Made by a program: the position numbers and the translations under genes
Assembly: GCF_943192905.1 (NCBI RefSeq)
Contig: NZ_CALPCC010000021.1
Coordinates: 1 to 39,988 of the forward strand
DNA length: 39,988 bases
Source: Adlercreutzia murintestinalis
Lineage (GTDB): Bacteria > Actinomycetota > Coriobacteriia > Coriobacteriales > Eggerthellaceae
Direction: 5' to 3'
Part shown: positions 16,532 through 24,950 of the stretch, piece after piece
How positions within the stretch are numbered: the stretch's first letter is position 1
Layout of the letters: the number at the start of each line of letters is the position of its first letter
Notes under the pieces: generated by a model
Seen by the model: only the letters and a program-made list of their open reading frames with translations
What the model was told of the DNA's origin: nothing
Database searches by the model: none

Positions 16532-16547
16532 TGTTTCACGTGAAGCA
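16532..16547. promoter_or_regulatory. parS-like ParB site upstream of galE
   Basis: TGTTTCACGTGAAGCA matches the widely conserved parS consensus TGTTTCACGTGAAACA at 15 of 16 positions. The surrounding sequence extends the dyad to 26 bp (16527-16552; 12 of 13 pairs match). It lies 105 bases before the galE ATG and 18 before a TACAAT -10 candidate. Confidence 0.75.
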
Positions 16548-16565
16548 TTTTGCGTCGCACTGGCA

Positions 16566-16571
16566 TACAAT
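16566..16571 (+). promoter_or_regulatory. Candidate -10 box for galE
   Basis: TACAAT 80 bases ahead of ATG 16652. The -35 position falls within the extended parS dyad (16527-16552) and is not consensus. Confidence 0.35.
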
Positions 16572-16651
16572 AGCGGCAGAACGTGAGGGTGCGACACGCA
16601 TGCATGCACGCAGGCAGACGAAATGCAACGGACAGAGCGAAGGAGACGCAG

Positions 16652-17884
16652 ATGGCAAACAGATCGCTAGCGAAGGCCCCGGAAGACCTGACGATACTGG
16701 TCACCGGCGGCGCGGGCTTCATTGGAAGCCATACGGTGGTCGAGCTGCTCCAACGCGGCTTCAACGTGGTCATCTTCGACGACCTGAGCAATTCCAGCCC
16801 TGTTGCGGTCGATCGGGTGCGTCAGATAACCGGCGTTGCGGCCGACGATCCGCGTCTCACGTTCATGGAGGGCTCCATCCTTGACCGCGCGGCGCTCGAA
16901 GAGGTGTTCAGCGCCTTCCCGATCGATGCGATCATCCATTTCGCGGGCTTCAAGGCGGTTGGCGAATCGGTGGAGAAGCCTCTGGAATACTACTGGAACA
17001 ACATTGCTGGCACGCTGGTGCTTCTTGAAGTTGCGCGCCAGCACGACGTGAAGAACATCGTGTTCAGCTCCAGCGCCACCGTCTACGGCGAACCCGACGA
17101 GATGCCGCTGACCGAGAACGCGCCGAAGCACGACGCGACCAACCCCTATGGTCAAACGAAGAGCATGCTCGAGCAGATCTTGACCGATATGTGGGTCGGC
17201 GATAACGAATGGAACGTGGTGCTCTTGCGCTACTTCAATCCGATCGGCGCGCACGAAAGCGGCCTTATCGGCGAGGACCCGAAGGGTATTCCGAACAACC
17301 TGCTGCCGTATGTAGCGCAGGTGGCCGTGGGCAAGCTGCCGCAGCTGCGCGTGTTTGGCGACGATTACCCCACGCCTGACGGAACGGGCGTGCGCGACTA
17401 CATCCATGTGGTCGATCTGGCGCGCGGACATGTGGCGGCGCTCGATTGGATGGGTGGCAAGTTGGGAAGCGATACGAATGTTTCACATGAAACATCTAAT
17501 GCCGCAGAAACAGTGGACACTGCAGCAACATCTGATGCCGCAGACGCGCGCACGGATGCGAATGCGTCGCTGGATCGCTGCTCGCATGCAGGTACGCCCA
17601 TGGCGGATGGCACGCGCAGCGGCGTGGGCGTCTTCAACCTGGGCACCGGGCGGGGCTCCAGCGTGCTCGATGTGGTGCGTGCGTTCGAGAAAGCCAGTGG
17701 CCAGAAGATCCCCTACACCATAGAGCCGCGGCGCGCGGGCGACATCGCCGAGAACTACGCTGCATGCGACAAGGCGCTGACCGAGTTGAACTGGCGTGCG
17801 GAATATGATCTGGACCGCATGTGCGCAGACAGCTGGCGCTGGCAATCGACGAATCCCGAGGGTTATGGAGCGCCGCTGGCCTAA
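16652..17884 (+). CDS. galE: UDP-glucose 4-epimerase with an internal insertion
   Basis: This extended short-chain dehydrogenase interconverts UDP-glucose and UDP-galactose with bound NAD in the cytoplasm. It shows the Rossmann motif TGGAGFIGSH (about 18-27), SSSATVYG, the catalytic YGQTK (about 166-170), RYFNPIGAH and RDYIHVVDLARGHV. The C-terminal part resumes at GVGVFNLGTGRGSSVLDVV. At 410 residues it is about 70 longer than usual; most of the excess is an Ala/Thr/Asp/Ser-rich insertion at about residues 268-325. A parS-like 16-mer (17479-17494) lies inside that insertion. Start ATG 16652 follows AAGGAG; an upstream in-frame ATG at 16583 lacks one. Core residues are intact, so activity is likely. 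Confidence 0.93.
   Translation: MANRSLAKAPEDLTILVTGGAGFIGSHTVVELLQRGFNVVIFDDLSNSSPVAVDRVRQITGVAADDPRLTFMEGSILDRAALEEVFSAFPIDAIIHFAGFKAVGESVEKPLEYYWNNIAGTLVLLEVARQHDVKNIVFSSSATVYGEPDEMPLTENAPKHDATNPYGQTKSMLEQILTDMWVGDNEWNVVLLRYFNPIGAHESGLIGEDPKGIPNNLLPYVAQVAVGKLPQLRVFGDDYPTPDGTGVRDYIHVVDLARGHVAALDWMGGKLGSDTNVSHETSNAAETVDTAATSDAADARTDANASLDRCSHAGTPMADGTRSGVGVFNLGTGRGSSVLDVVRAFEKASGQKIPYTIEPRRAGDIAENYAACDKALTELNWRAEYDLDRMCADSWRWQSTNPEGYGAPLA
17479..17494. promoter_or_regulatory. parS-like ParB site inside galE
   Basis: TGTTTCACATGAAACA matches the parS consensus at 15 of 16 positions; only the central G is A. It encodes part of NVSHETS in the non-conserved insertion of GalE, 947 bases from the first parS-like site. 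Confidence 0.7.
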
Positions 17885-17960
17885 GGGATCCAGCGAAGCC
17901 GTGCAGAGTGCAGCGACGCATCTGGCGCGACGCTTCCGTTCCCAACTCGATCACCAGGCG

Positions 17961-18110
17961 CTTTAAGGCGTTTTTCTCCGCTTTAAGGCGTTTGCTCTTG
18001 CGCTGAGGCGCCTGCTCTCGTACTGAGGTGTCTACTCTCGCTCTGAGGTGCCTGCTTGCGCTTTGAGGCATTTGCCCTTGCGCTGAGGCATCTGCTTTCG
18101 CCGTGATGCG
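17961..18110. repeat. Exact-period 20-bp tandem repeat, seven to eight units
   Basis: Successive 20-base blocks from 17961 to 18110 share a core near CTGAGGCG..TGCTCTCG, in strict 20-base register with scattered substitutions; the eighth unit is decayed. The period is not a multiple of three, so it is not a protein repeat. It starts 76 bases after the galE stop. Confidence 0.9.
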
Positions 18111-18181
18111 TGACTTCGGGTTCAGAGCATCGGAGTCGTTGACGCAAAAAGCCCCTTCCAGAACGTCTGAGCCGTTGATGC

Positions 18182-18211
18182 AAAAAAGCCCCTCGATCGA
18201 GGGGCTTTTTT
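18182..18211. terminator. Strong bidirectional intrinsic terminator
   Basis: A 30-bp perfect palindrome: six A, then GCCCCTCGA, its reverse complement TCGAGGGGC, then six T. It will terminate in either direction. A decayed partial copy of the left side (GCAAAAAGCCCCTT) lies about 37 bases upstream. Confidence 0.92.
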
Positions 18212-18275
18212 GTTGGCGGCTGAGCAAGACGAGGAGAGCTTCGCCGCCTCTTTCAAAGCAAAAGAGAGGAGGTTC

Positions 18276-18331
18276 GGAATCAAGTTGATTCCGATAAAGT
18301 TAGAATAGGCTAACTTTTAGAAGGAATCAAG
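18276..18331. promoter_or_regulatory. DtxR-like box flanked by GGAATCAAG repeats
   Basis: AAAGTTAG (18296-18303) and CTAACTTT (18310-18317) form an 8-bp perfect dyad. TTAGAATAGGCTAAC within it matches the DtxR/IdeR iron-box consensus TTAGGTTAGGCTAACCTAA at about 14 of 19 positions. It covers a TAGAAT -10-like hexamer (18301-18306). Upstream is a perfect dyad GGAATCAA-G-TTGATTCC (18276-18292), and GGAATCAAG recurs at 18323-18331. The next confident gene is at 18590. In 18332-18589 I see no convincing gene. Confidence 0.5.
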
Positions 18332-18589
18332 CGTTTTGCGAAAAAAATGGGCGATCGGTCGTTGAATCCACAATTCCTTCACGGCCGCGAACGCGCTCGC
18401 GATACCCCCGGCGATCATGTCTTTATAGCAGCCGGTGTTTTCACGATGACCGCTCTCTTCACGGTGGCGGCCGATGCGTTCATCAGCAAGACGGCAACTT
18501 CCGGCGCAGAGCCCCGCGCATGCCCGCCCGCACATGCCTGCCAATGGATATAATCATGTCAGCGGCTAAGCGCGAACAAAGGAGAGAGC

Positions 18590-20086
18590 ATGTCCGATAT
18601 CCACTTCGGCACCGACGGATGGCGCGCCATCATCGGCGAAGACTTCACCGAAGAGAATGTGCGTCGCGTCATCGGGGCGGCAGCCCATGTGTTCGCGCAG
18701 GATGTGGCGGGTGCGGTTCATGATACGCCGCAAGGCATGGCAACGTTGGGCACGCTGTACGTGGGACACGATTGTCGACAGGACGCGCACGCCTACGCGC
18801 AGATCGCCGCGGAAGTGGCTGCGGCTCACGGCTTTCGCGTGAAGCTGACGCAGGACTACTGCCCAACGCCAGCGCTGTGCTGGTCGGTGGCGCACGACCC
18901 GGAAGCGGTTGGCGGCATCATGCTGACCAGCAGCCATAATCCGGCCGAGTATCTGGGTGTGAAGCTGCGCATGGCCGACGGCGGTGCCAGCCCTAAGGAG
19001 TTCACCGATCGGGTGGAAGCGGCCATGGATGCCGATGAGGTCAGTCCGCTTGACGATGCCGATGCGCCCACGCGCACCATTTGCGAGGCAGTGCACGGCC
19101 ACGGCAGCGCGGCATGTGCTGGGGCAGGCACGGTGGAAGAGGTTGACCTCATGGCCCCGTATCTGGCCGCCTTGCGCACGCTCGTAGACGTTGACGCCAT
19201 TCGCGCGGCTGGCCTGCGCGTGGTGGTGGATCCGCTCTATGGCGCCGGGCGTCACTACCTGGCCGATCTGCTGCGCGATATGGGCGTTGACGTGGTCGAG
19301 ATCAACAACGCGTGCGATCCCACCTTCGATGGGTTGCATCCCGAGCCCATTCCGCCGTGGGTCGATCGCGGCCTGGCGAAGGTGCGCGAGCTGGGGTACG
19401 ACGCGCTCTTCATCAATGACGGCGACGCCGACCGCATCGGCGCGGGCGATCGCCAGGGGAACTTCGTCAATCCACACCGCATCATCGCGCTCATCACTCA
19501 GCACATGGTCGATCGCGGCGCGAGCGGGCGCGTGGTCTCCACCATCACGGCCAGCGCGCTGCTCGATCGCCTCTGCCGCAAGCTGGGCCTGGAACTGGTC
19601 AGCACGCCCGTTGGCTTCAAATGGATCTACGGCGAGATGGAGCGCGGCGGTGTCATGGTGGGCGGCGAAGAGTCCGGCGGCATCGGTCTGCCCGAGCACG
19701 TGAAGGAGCGCGACGGCCTGTTGATGGCGCTGCTGCTCACCGAGATGATGGCGCAAACTGGCAAGGACCTGGGAACGCTGGTGGCTGAAATGCTGGACGA
19801 CCTGGGACATTTGGAGTTCGCGCGCCGTGGGCTCACGGTCACCGACGAGCAGATGGAGCGCTTCCGCAGTCAGACCATTCCCACCTTCGCCCCCGCCGAG
19901 ATATGCGGCAAGCAGGTGGTGGGCGAAGATCGTCGCGACGGCGTGAAGTTCTTGCTGGAAGGCGATGCGTGGGTGATGATGCGGCCGTCGGGCACCGAAC
20001 CGCTGGTGCGCATCTACGCCGAGGCGGAAACGACCGAAGAAGTGGAAGCGTTGCTCGACTGGGCGCAAGGGGTCGTTGAGCAGTAG
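18590..20086 (+). CDS. Phosphoglucomutase/phosphomannomutase family enzyme
   Basis: The 498-residue alpha-D-phosphohexomutase has all four active-site loops: phosphoserine loop TSSHNP (about 113-118), metal loop DGDADR (278-283), sugar loop GGEESGG (about 358-364) and phosphate loop RPSGTEP (about 465-471). It moves phosphate between C1 and C6 of a hexose. The GGEESGG form favours glucose-type substrates, so it could supply glucose 1-phosphate for UDP-glucose, the substrate of GalE upstream. ATG 18590 follows AAAGGAGAG. A phosphoglucosamine mutase role cannot be excluded, but GlmM is usually shorter (about 445). Confidence 0.93.
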   Translation: MSDIHFGTDGWRAIIGEDFTEENVRRVIGAAAHVFAQDVAGAVHDTPQGMATLGTLYVGHDCRQDAHAYAQIAAEVAAAHGFRVKLTQDYCPTPALCWSVAHDPEAVGGIMLTSSHNPAEYLGVKLRMADGGASPKEFTDRVEAAMDADEVSPLDDADAPTRTICEAVHGHGSAACAGAGTVEEVDLMAPYLAALRTLVDVDAIRAAGLRVVVDPLYGAGRHYLADLLRDMGVDVVEINNACDPTFDGLHPEPIPPWVDRGLAKVRELGYDALFINDGDADRIGAGDRQGNFVNPHRIIALITQHMVDRGASGRVVSTITASALLDRLCRKLGLELVSTPVGFKWIYGEMERGGVMVGGEESGGIGLPEHVKERDGLLMALLLTEMMAQTGKDLGTLVAEMLDDLGHLEFARRGLTVTDEQMERFRSQTIPTFAPAEICGKQVVGEDRRDGVKFLLEGDAWVMMRPSGTEPLVRIYAEAETTEEVEALLDWAQGVVEQ

Positions 20087-20231
20087 CCTGCATCCTCTCG
20101 CAGATGCGCGCGTTGCGCAGCTGAGCAGCCTGAGGGTTGTGAGGGTAAGCGCGAAAGCGCGAAGATGATGTGCTGGGAAGCGCTGGGGCGTCAGGGGGAT
20201 GCCGGGCGCCGTTGAGACGCACGGAGTCTTG

Positions 20232-22517
20232 CTACCACTCGCCCTCTTCCAAGCGCACGCGGTCGGGCACGTTCATGAACGCAACCGCAACGGCCATGCC
20301 GCCGCACACGACCGCCGCAATGAGGTTGAACACCAGAAGCGGCGCATCGATCAGGAACACCGTGCTCACGCAGCCGCCGATGATGCAAGCGGCTGCGATC
20401 AGGCCACCTAGCACGTCGAAGAGCTTCGTGCCGCGGCGGCAGAACAAACTGAACAGGCCCGCAGCGGCTACCCAGCTGACGCCCACCAGCCACGTGGCCG
20501 CATTTTGAAGCGTCAGCAGCAGCGTTTGCGTGATGGTAACGCCTGCCAACTCCGCATTCGCTGCCGTCATCGCACAGGTGGTGATGTCCCACATGGCTAC
20601 ATCGCCTGTGCCCAGCGCCGCGAAGGCAATGGCGCTCGCCACCGCCATGCCCGACGCCGCCAGCGCCTCGCGCACGTCAAGGACGACCGCCGCTCCCACA
20701 GGCGCTATGGCCGCAAAACCGACCGACCCGAACAGCGGTTGCAGCATGACGACCGTGCATGCGCCGTCGCTGCGGCGCCCGAAGAACCACCACCACACGC
20801 CCGTGAGCGCCAGCAAGATCAACCCCAGCGCCCAGGCCTGGTTGCACATCAGCATGACGCAGAACGCCGCGAAGGTAACGGGCATTCCTACGCGTGGCCG
20901 CCATGCGGACAATCCCACGAATGCCGCCAGCAACACCCAGAACGCAGCGGGCATGCCCGAGAGCAGCCCGAACATATCAGAGACGTTCAACCGTATGTTC
21001 AGAAGCGAAATCGCACCCACCATGGCACTGCTCGCTGCTGCCAGCACGCGCATGGCAATGGCGGCGCCGCGCTGACCCAACCGGTCGATCAGCGGTGTGC
21101 CGGGCTGGGCAGCTGCCCGCGCTGCGCGTTCCTCGTGCGCCTCGTCGGCCCGCTGTTCGCCTTCCACCACCTTCGCTAGCTGTTTCTTACCGGCCTTCGC
21201 ATCGCCCAACAGGGGCGCCAGCTCGCGGGCGAACTGGCTGATGCTGCCGAAACGCTCGTCCATGTCCGGGTCGAGCGCTTGGAAGATGACATCGTCCACA
21301 TCTTCGTCGATAGATGCCCAGCACTGCGATGGAAGCACCAGTTCAGCATTCTCGATGGCCCCTTCGGCCTCGCGTAGCGTGTGGGCGCGGAACGGATTCT
21401 TGCCCGAGAGCATCTCGTACGTGAGGCTGGCCAGCGCCCATTCGTCGGTGCGCACATCCAGCGCTTCGCGGCGCATCTGCTCGAGCGGCATGTAGCCGAT
21501 GGTGCCGCCGCCGGTGGTGCCGCGGCCGCTGGCATCCATCAGCGTGGATAGGCCGAAATCGGTCACCTTGATGGCGCCCTTGGTGGATACGATCACGTTT
21601 TCGGGCTTCACATCCAAATGCAGCAGATTGGCCGCGTGCGCCACTTCGAGCGCATGGGTGACCGCGTCGAACACCGCCGCCACCATATCCAGCGTGATGT
21701 CGTTCTTCAGGTCGTCCATGATGCGCGCCAGCGTTTTGCCTTGCACGTATTCCATGATCACGTACACGCTGGAACCATCTACCACGCAGTCGTAGACGGT
21801 CACGATGTTCGGGTCGTTCAGGTGCGCGGCCGATCGAGCCTCCTTGAGGCCGGGAATGTTGTCATAGAAGGCGGGATCAAGGCTGGCGGCCTGCGAAGCG
21901 GCGCGCGTGGCAGTGCGTGGGTCGCGCGCCTTATGCCCGGAAGTCCCGCGCCCGAATACGGGCAGCACCGTGGAGCGGCCATCGGACGCGGCGCTCATCA
22001 CCGGCAAGCCGCCGCTGGTATCCGTGCTGCGCTCTTCCAAGGGGATCAGGTCGTCGTGGTCAAGCTGCACGCCCTGGCCGTCAACAGCATCGATCTGCAC
22101 GGTGCCCGCGCCGCTGATCAGGCCGGGAAGATCGCCCGCGATGCCCGCGATATCCTGCGTGTTGGCGGCGATGCGGCCACCGCTTCGCGTGCGCGCTGCC
22201 TCGTTCGCGCCGCTGCGTTGCCGCCCGCGCCGCTGTCGCCGTTCGTCTCGCTTATCCAGAAACGAAGGAAGCTCGGGGAGTTCGGCATCGTCTTCCACCG
22301 CAAGACCATCAGGCAAGATGGCATCGGGGCGCACCGCAGCCGCCTCGGCCGCTTTCTGCTGCGCCTTCTGGATATCCGACGCCGAAAGCTGGATCTCCTT
22401 GATGGCGACATCGCGCTTCAGCAGCGTGTCATACGCGTGCAGCACCGTGGCATATCCGCCGCGGCCCGCCGCCGCGATAACGCGGTATCGGTCCAATATG
22501 ATCTGCTGTGTGGGCAT
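20232..22517 (-). CDS. Membrane Ser/Thr protein kinase with a large N-lobe insertion
   Basis: The 761-residue protein has a Hanks-type kinase: Gly-rich loop GRGGYATV (18-25), ATP Lys40 in VAIKE, helix-C Glu near 225 in LKEARSAAHL, catalytic loop HLDVKPEN near 300 and DFG near 318. Between Lys40 and helix C lies an unusual charged, low-complexity insertion of about 165 residues. The catalytic loop has Leu in place of the HRD Arg, so it is a non-RD kinase that may not need activation-loop phosphorylation. After an Ala/Glu-rich linker come about seven to eight hydrophobic helices (about 490-755), where actinobacterial PknB-type kinases usually have one helix and PASTA repeats. It is divergent from serS. 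Signal and targets unknown. Confidence 0.9.
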   Translation of the reverse strand: MPTQQIILDRYRVIAAAGRGGYATVLHAYDTLLKRDVAIKEIQLSASDIQKAQQKAAEAAAVRPDAILPDGLAVEDDAELPELPSFLDKRDERRQRRGRQRSGANEAARTRSGGRIAANTQDIAGIAGDLPGLISGAGTVQIDAVDGQGVQLDHDDLIPLEERSTDTSGGLPVMSAASDGRSTVLPVFGRGTSGHKARDPRTATRAASQAASLDPAFYDNIPGLKEARSAAHLNDPNIVTVYDCVVDGSSVYVIMEYVQGKTLARIMDDLKNDITLDMVAAVFDAVTHALEVAHAANLLHLDVKPENVIVSTKGAIKVTDFGLSTLMDASGRGTTGGGTIGYMPLEQMRREALDVRTDEWALASLTYEMLSGKNPFRAHTLREAEGAIENAELVLPSQCWASIDEDVDDVIFQALDPDMDERFGSISQFARELAPLLGDAKAGKKQLAKVVEGEQRADEAHEERAARAAAQPGTPLIDRLGQRGAAIAMRVLAAASSAMVGAISLLNIRLNVSDMFGLLSGMPAAFWVLLAAFVGLSAWRPRVGMPVTFAAFCVMLMCNQAWALGLILLALTGVWWWFFGRRSDGACTVVMLQPLFGSVGFAAIAPVGAAVVLDVREALAASGMAVASAIAFAALGTGDVAMWDITTCAMTAANAELAGVTITQTLLLTLQNAATWLVGVSWVAAAGLFSLFCRRGTKLFDVLGGLIAAACIIGGCVSTVFLIDAPLLVFNLIAAVVCGGMAVAVAFMNVPDRVRLEEGEW

Positions 22518-22602
22518 TCGGAATGCTGCCGCCTTTGTGTGTTTGAACTGCGTGTATCGGCTCTTTTACAGTCGGATATGCTATCACATCGCACCGCTGC
22601 GA

Positions 22603-22608
22603 TATACT
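22603..22608 (+). promoter_or_regulatory. -10 box for serS
   Basis: TATACT, 30 bases ahead of ATG 22639. No consensus -35 at 17-18 bp. No T-box or other leader structure fits into the 121 bases shared with the divergent kinase. Confidence 0.45.
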
Positions 22609-22638
22609 GAACGGATTATCGAATCGTAAGGAGTCGGC

Positions 22639-23919
22639 ATGCTGGATGTGAAGTTCGTCCGTGAGAATCTTGATGCAGTGGCGCAGGCCATGGAGAATCG
22701 CAACGCGTCGTTCGATGCGCAGGCGTTCAGCCGTTTGGATGCGCAGCGTCGCGAAGCCATTGCCGAAGAAGAGCATTTGCAAGCTGAGCGCAATAGCGCG
22801 TCGAAGGAGATCGGCGCCATGATGAAGGACGGCCGCGCCGAAGAGGCCGAGGCGGCCAAGGAGCGCGTGCGGGCGCTGAACGAGCAGCTGGATGCCGCCG
22901 CCGAGCGGCGCACAGCCGCCGATGCTGCATTGCGCGAGCTGCTGCTGGCCACGCCGAACATGCCCGATGCCACCACGCCGGTGGGCAAGGATGAGAACGA
23001 CAACCCGGAGGTGCGCCGCTGGGGCACCCCGCGCGACTTCGATTTCGAGGACAAGCCGCATTGGGACTTGGGCGCCGACCTGGGCATCATCGACAGCGAG
23101 CGCGGCGTGAAGCTGGCCGAGAGCCGCTTCTACGTGCTGGGCGGCGCCGGGGCGCGGCTCGAGCGCGCGCTCATCAGCTTCATGCTGGATCAGCACACCA
23201 GCCGCGGCTACAAGGAATGGTGGGTGCCCGCGCTGGCTAACGCCGACACCCTGACCGGCACGGCTCAGCTGCCAAAGTTCGAAGAGGACCTGTACAAGAC
23301 CACCGAGGGGCTCTACCTGATCCCCACAGCCGAGGTGCAGCTGACGAACCTGCATGCAGGCGAGATCCTGGACGCCGACCAGCTGCCGCTGCGCTACTGC
23401 GCATTCACCCCGTGCTTCCGCGAAGAGGCGGGCAGCGCCGGGCGCGATACGCGCGGCATCATTCGCGTGCACCAGTTCAGCAAGGTGGAAATGGTGAAGT
23501 ACGCTACGCCCGAGCAGGCCTGGGACGAGCTGGAATCCATGGTGTCCGACGCTGAGAACATCCTGCAACTGCTGGAGCTGCCGTACCGTGTGATCACGCT
23601 ATGCACGGGCGACATCGGCTTCTCGGCCGCGAAGACCTACGACGTTGAGGTGTGGATGCCCAGTTACCGCGGCTATAAGGAGATCAGCAGCTGTTCGTGC
23701 TGCACCGATTTTCAGGCGCGTCGCGCGGGCATTCGCTACAAGGACCCCGAGCAGTTCAAAGGCACGCGCCTGCTCTATACCCTGAACGGCAGCGGCCTTG
23801 CCGTGGGGCGTTGCATGGCGGCCATCATCGAGAACTACCAGAACGCCGATGGCACCATCACGGTACCGCGCGCATTGGTGCCGTACATGGGCGGACTTGA
23901 GGTCATCGGCCCGCAGTAG
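22639..23919 (+). CDS. serS: Seryl-tRNA synthetase
   Basis: The 426-residue class II synthetase charges tRNA-Ser and tRNA-Sec with serine. It has the N-terminal tRNA-binding coiled coil (about residues 28-100, Glu/Arg/Ala-rich) and the serine-site TAEVQLTN. Motif 2 begins [14 protein letters not shown] (about 258-271), followed by [15 protein letters not shown] (usually SSCSNC) and motif 3 GSGLAVGR with conserved Arg. Length is normal. ATG 22639 follows AAGGAG. In many actinobacteria and Bacillus serS lies near the chromosomal origin, which fits the parS-like sites 5-6 kb upstream. Confidence 0.97.
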   Translation: MLDVKFVRENLDAVAQAMENRNASFDAQAFSRLDAQRREAIAEEEHLQAERNSASKEIGAMMKDGRAEEAEAAKERVRALNEQLDAAAERRTAADAALRELLLATPNMPDATTPVGKDENDNPEVRRWGTPRDFDFEDKPHWDLGADLGIIDSERGVKLAESRFYVLGGAGARLERALISFMLDQHTSRGYKEWWVPALANADTLTGTAQLPKFEEDLYKTTEGLYLIPTAEVQLTNLHAGEILDADQLPLRYCAFTPCFREEAGSAGRDTRGIIRVHQFSKVEMVKYATPEQAWDELESMVSDAENILQLLELPYRVITLCTGDIGFSAAKTYDVEVWMPSYRGYKEISSCSCCTDFQARRAGIRYKDPEQFKGTRLLYTLNGSGLAVGRCMAAIIENYQNADGTITVPRALVPYMGGLEVIGPQ

Positions 23920-23930
23920 GGCGAAAGCGC

Positions 23931-24947
23931 ATGGCGCGGAAACGCAAACGCACCAAGAAGGCTCAGCCGGATACCACGGCGCGCGTGAGCCATGATGCGA
24001 GCATCGACGAGCAGGATGCGCTGCTGAGCGATGCCGTGCCGTCTGACCCTGCGCTCGAAGCCGACAGCGAAGCTGAGTATGCCGACGAGCAGCCTGGGGG
24101 CGGTTTTGAGCAGTCGGGGAGCATCCCTGCACCGTCTGCCTCATTCGACGAATCCTTCGATCTTCCCGAAGGGGAGCAGCTGACACGCGAAGAGCGCATC
24201 GAACGCGTTGAGCGTAGTCAGGCACGGCGGCGGCACAAGAAGATCGTGCGGCGCATCGTGTGGGCGTTGGTGGGGCTGGTGGCGGCGGCCATCGTGGCGG
24301 CGTGCGTGGCGTTCGCGCTACTGCGCTGGGAAACGTATGACGACACAGCCGATTTCACGGGGCAATGGCGCATCGTGGGCACCGACAAGGTGATCGAAGT
24401 GACCGAGGATACCATCGTGCTCACCGATGACGTGGCGTACCGCTATACCGTGGATGCGCAGGCCAAGACCATCACGTTCAAGTTCGGGAACATGGTGGGC
24501 AACGCGCGGTATCGCTTCTCGCTCGATCGGCAGCTGCTCTCGATCACCGATGGTGAATTCGATTGGTGGACCACCCTGTGCGACGACGTGCCGTGGACTA
24601 TCGCTGCGCTGTTCACCCAGCTGATCGGCGACGGGGCGCAGCTGAGCCCGGGAAGCGGCACGTTCGTGACCGAGCTCACGCGCGACCTTGACCCAAGCAA
24701 CGATCCGGCGCCCGCTGATGCAGCGGCGGATGCCGATGCTGGGGCCGATGCCGGCGCCGCGTCGGACGCAGGCACGCTTGACGACCCCGCTGACCCCGCT
24801 GACAGTGTCGACGGAGGTGAACCCGACCCGTCCTCTGAGGACGCAGGGGCGGAAGATGACCCAACTTCTGCGAGCTCGTCTGCCAGCAGTTCCGGCACCC
24901 GCGATGTTGACGCGCTCGATATAAGCGATCTGGGCGCGAATGCGTGA
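23931..24947 (+). CDS. Single-pass membrane protein with a small beta domain
   Basis: It starts 11 bases after serS, too close for a separate promoter, so it is in the serS transcript. The 338 residues divide into a basic MARKRKRTKK start, an acidic disordered stretch, a charged REERIERVERSQARRRHKK segment, one membrane helix (about 104-128), an extracytoplasmic beta-rich domain (FTGQWRIVGTDKVIEV.. to ..FSLDRQLLSITDGEF) and a long Asp/Ala/Ser/Pro-rich tail. The beta domain resembles the short lipocalin-like units common in Coriobacteriia membrane proteins (GxW near its start). No enzymatic motif seen; function unknown. Confidence 0.82.
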   Translation: MARKRKRTKKAQPDTTARVSHDASIDEQDALLSDAVPSDPALEADSEAEYADEQPGGGFEQSGSIPAPSASFDESFDLPEGEQLTREERIERVERSQARRRHKKIVRRIVWALVGLVAAAIVAACVAFALLRWETYDDTADFTGQWRIVGTDKVIEVTEDTIVLTDDVAYRYTVDAQAKTITFKFGNMVGNARYRFSLDRQLLSITDGEFDWWTTLCDDVPWTIAALFTQLIGDGAQLSPGSGTFVTELTRDLDPSNDPAPADAAADADAGADAGAASDAGTLDDPADPADSVDGGEPDPSSEDAGAEDDPTSASSSASSSGTRDVDALDISDLGANA

Positions 24948-24950
24948 CTG

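Noticed and set aside
17961-18110. CRISPR array
   Set aside because: Units are directly abutting 20-bp repeats with no spacers, and there are no cas genes.
17634-18227. Minus-strand frame of 197 codons through the 20-bp repeats and the end of galE
   Set aside because: The 20-bp period is out of phase with codons, the frame crosses a strong terminator and the galE active region, and no ribosome site is seen.
18347-18553. 68-codon + frame below the DtxR-like box with a hydrophobic stretch
   Set aside because: Start context GCGAAAAAAATG lacks a Shine-Dalgarno site and the sequence is unlike a known small protein. Kept only as a possibility in the DtxR-box finding.
20087-20231. Terminator between the hexose mutase and the kinase
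   Set aside because: Only a 4-bp GCGC-GAAA-GCGC hairpin without a T-run.
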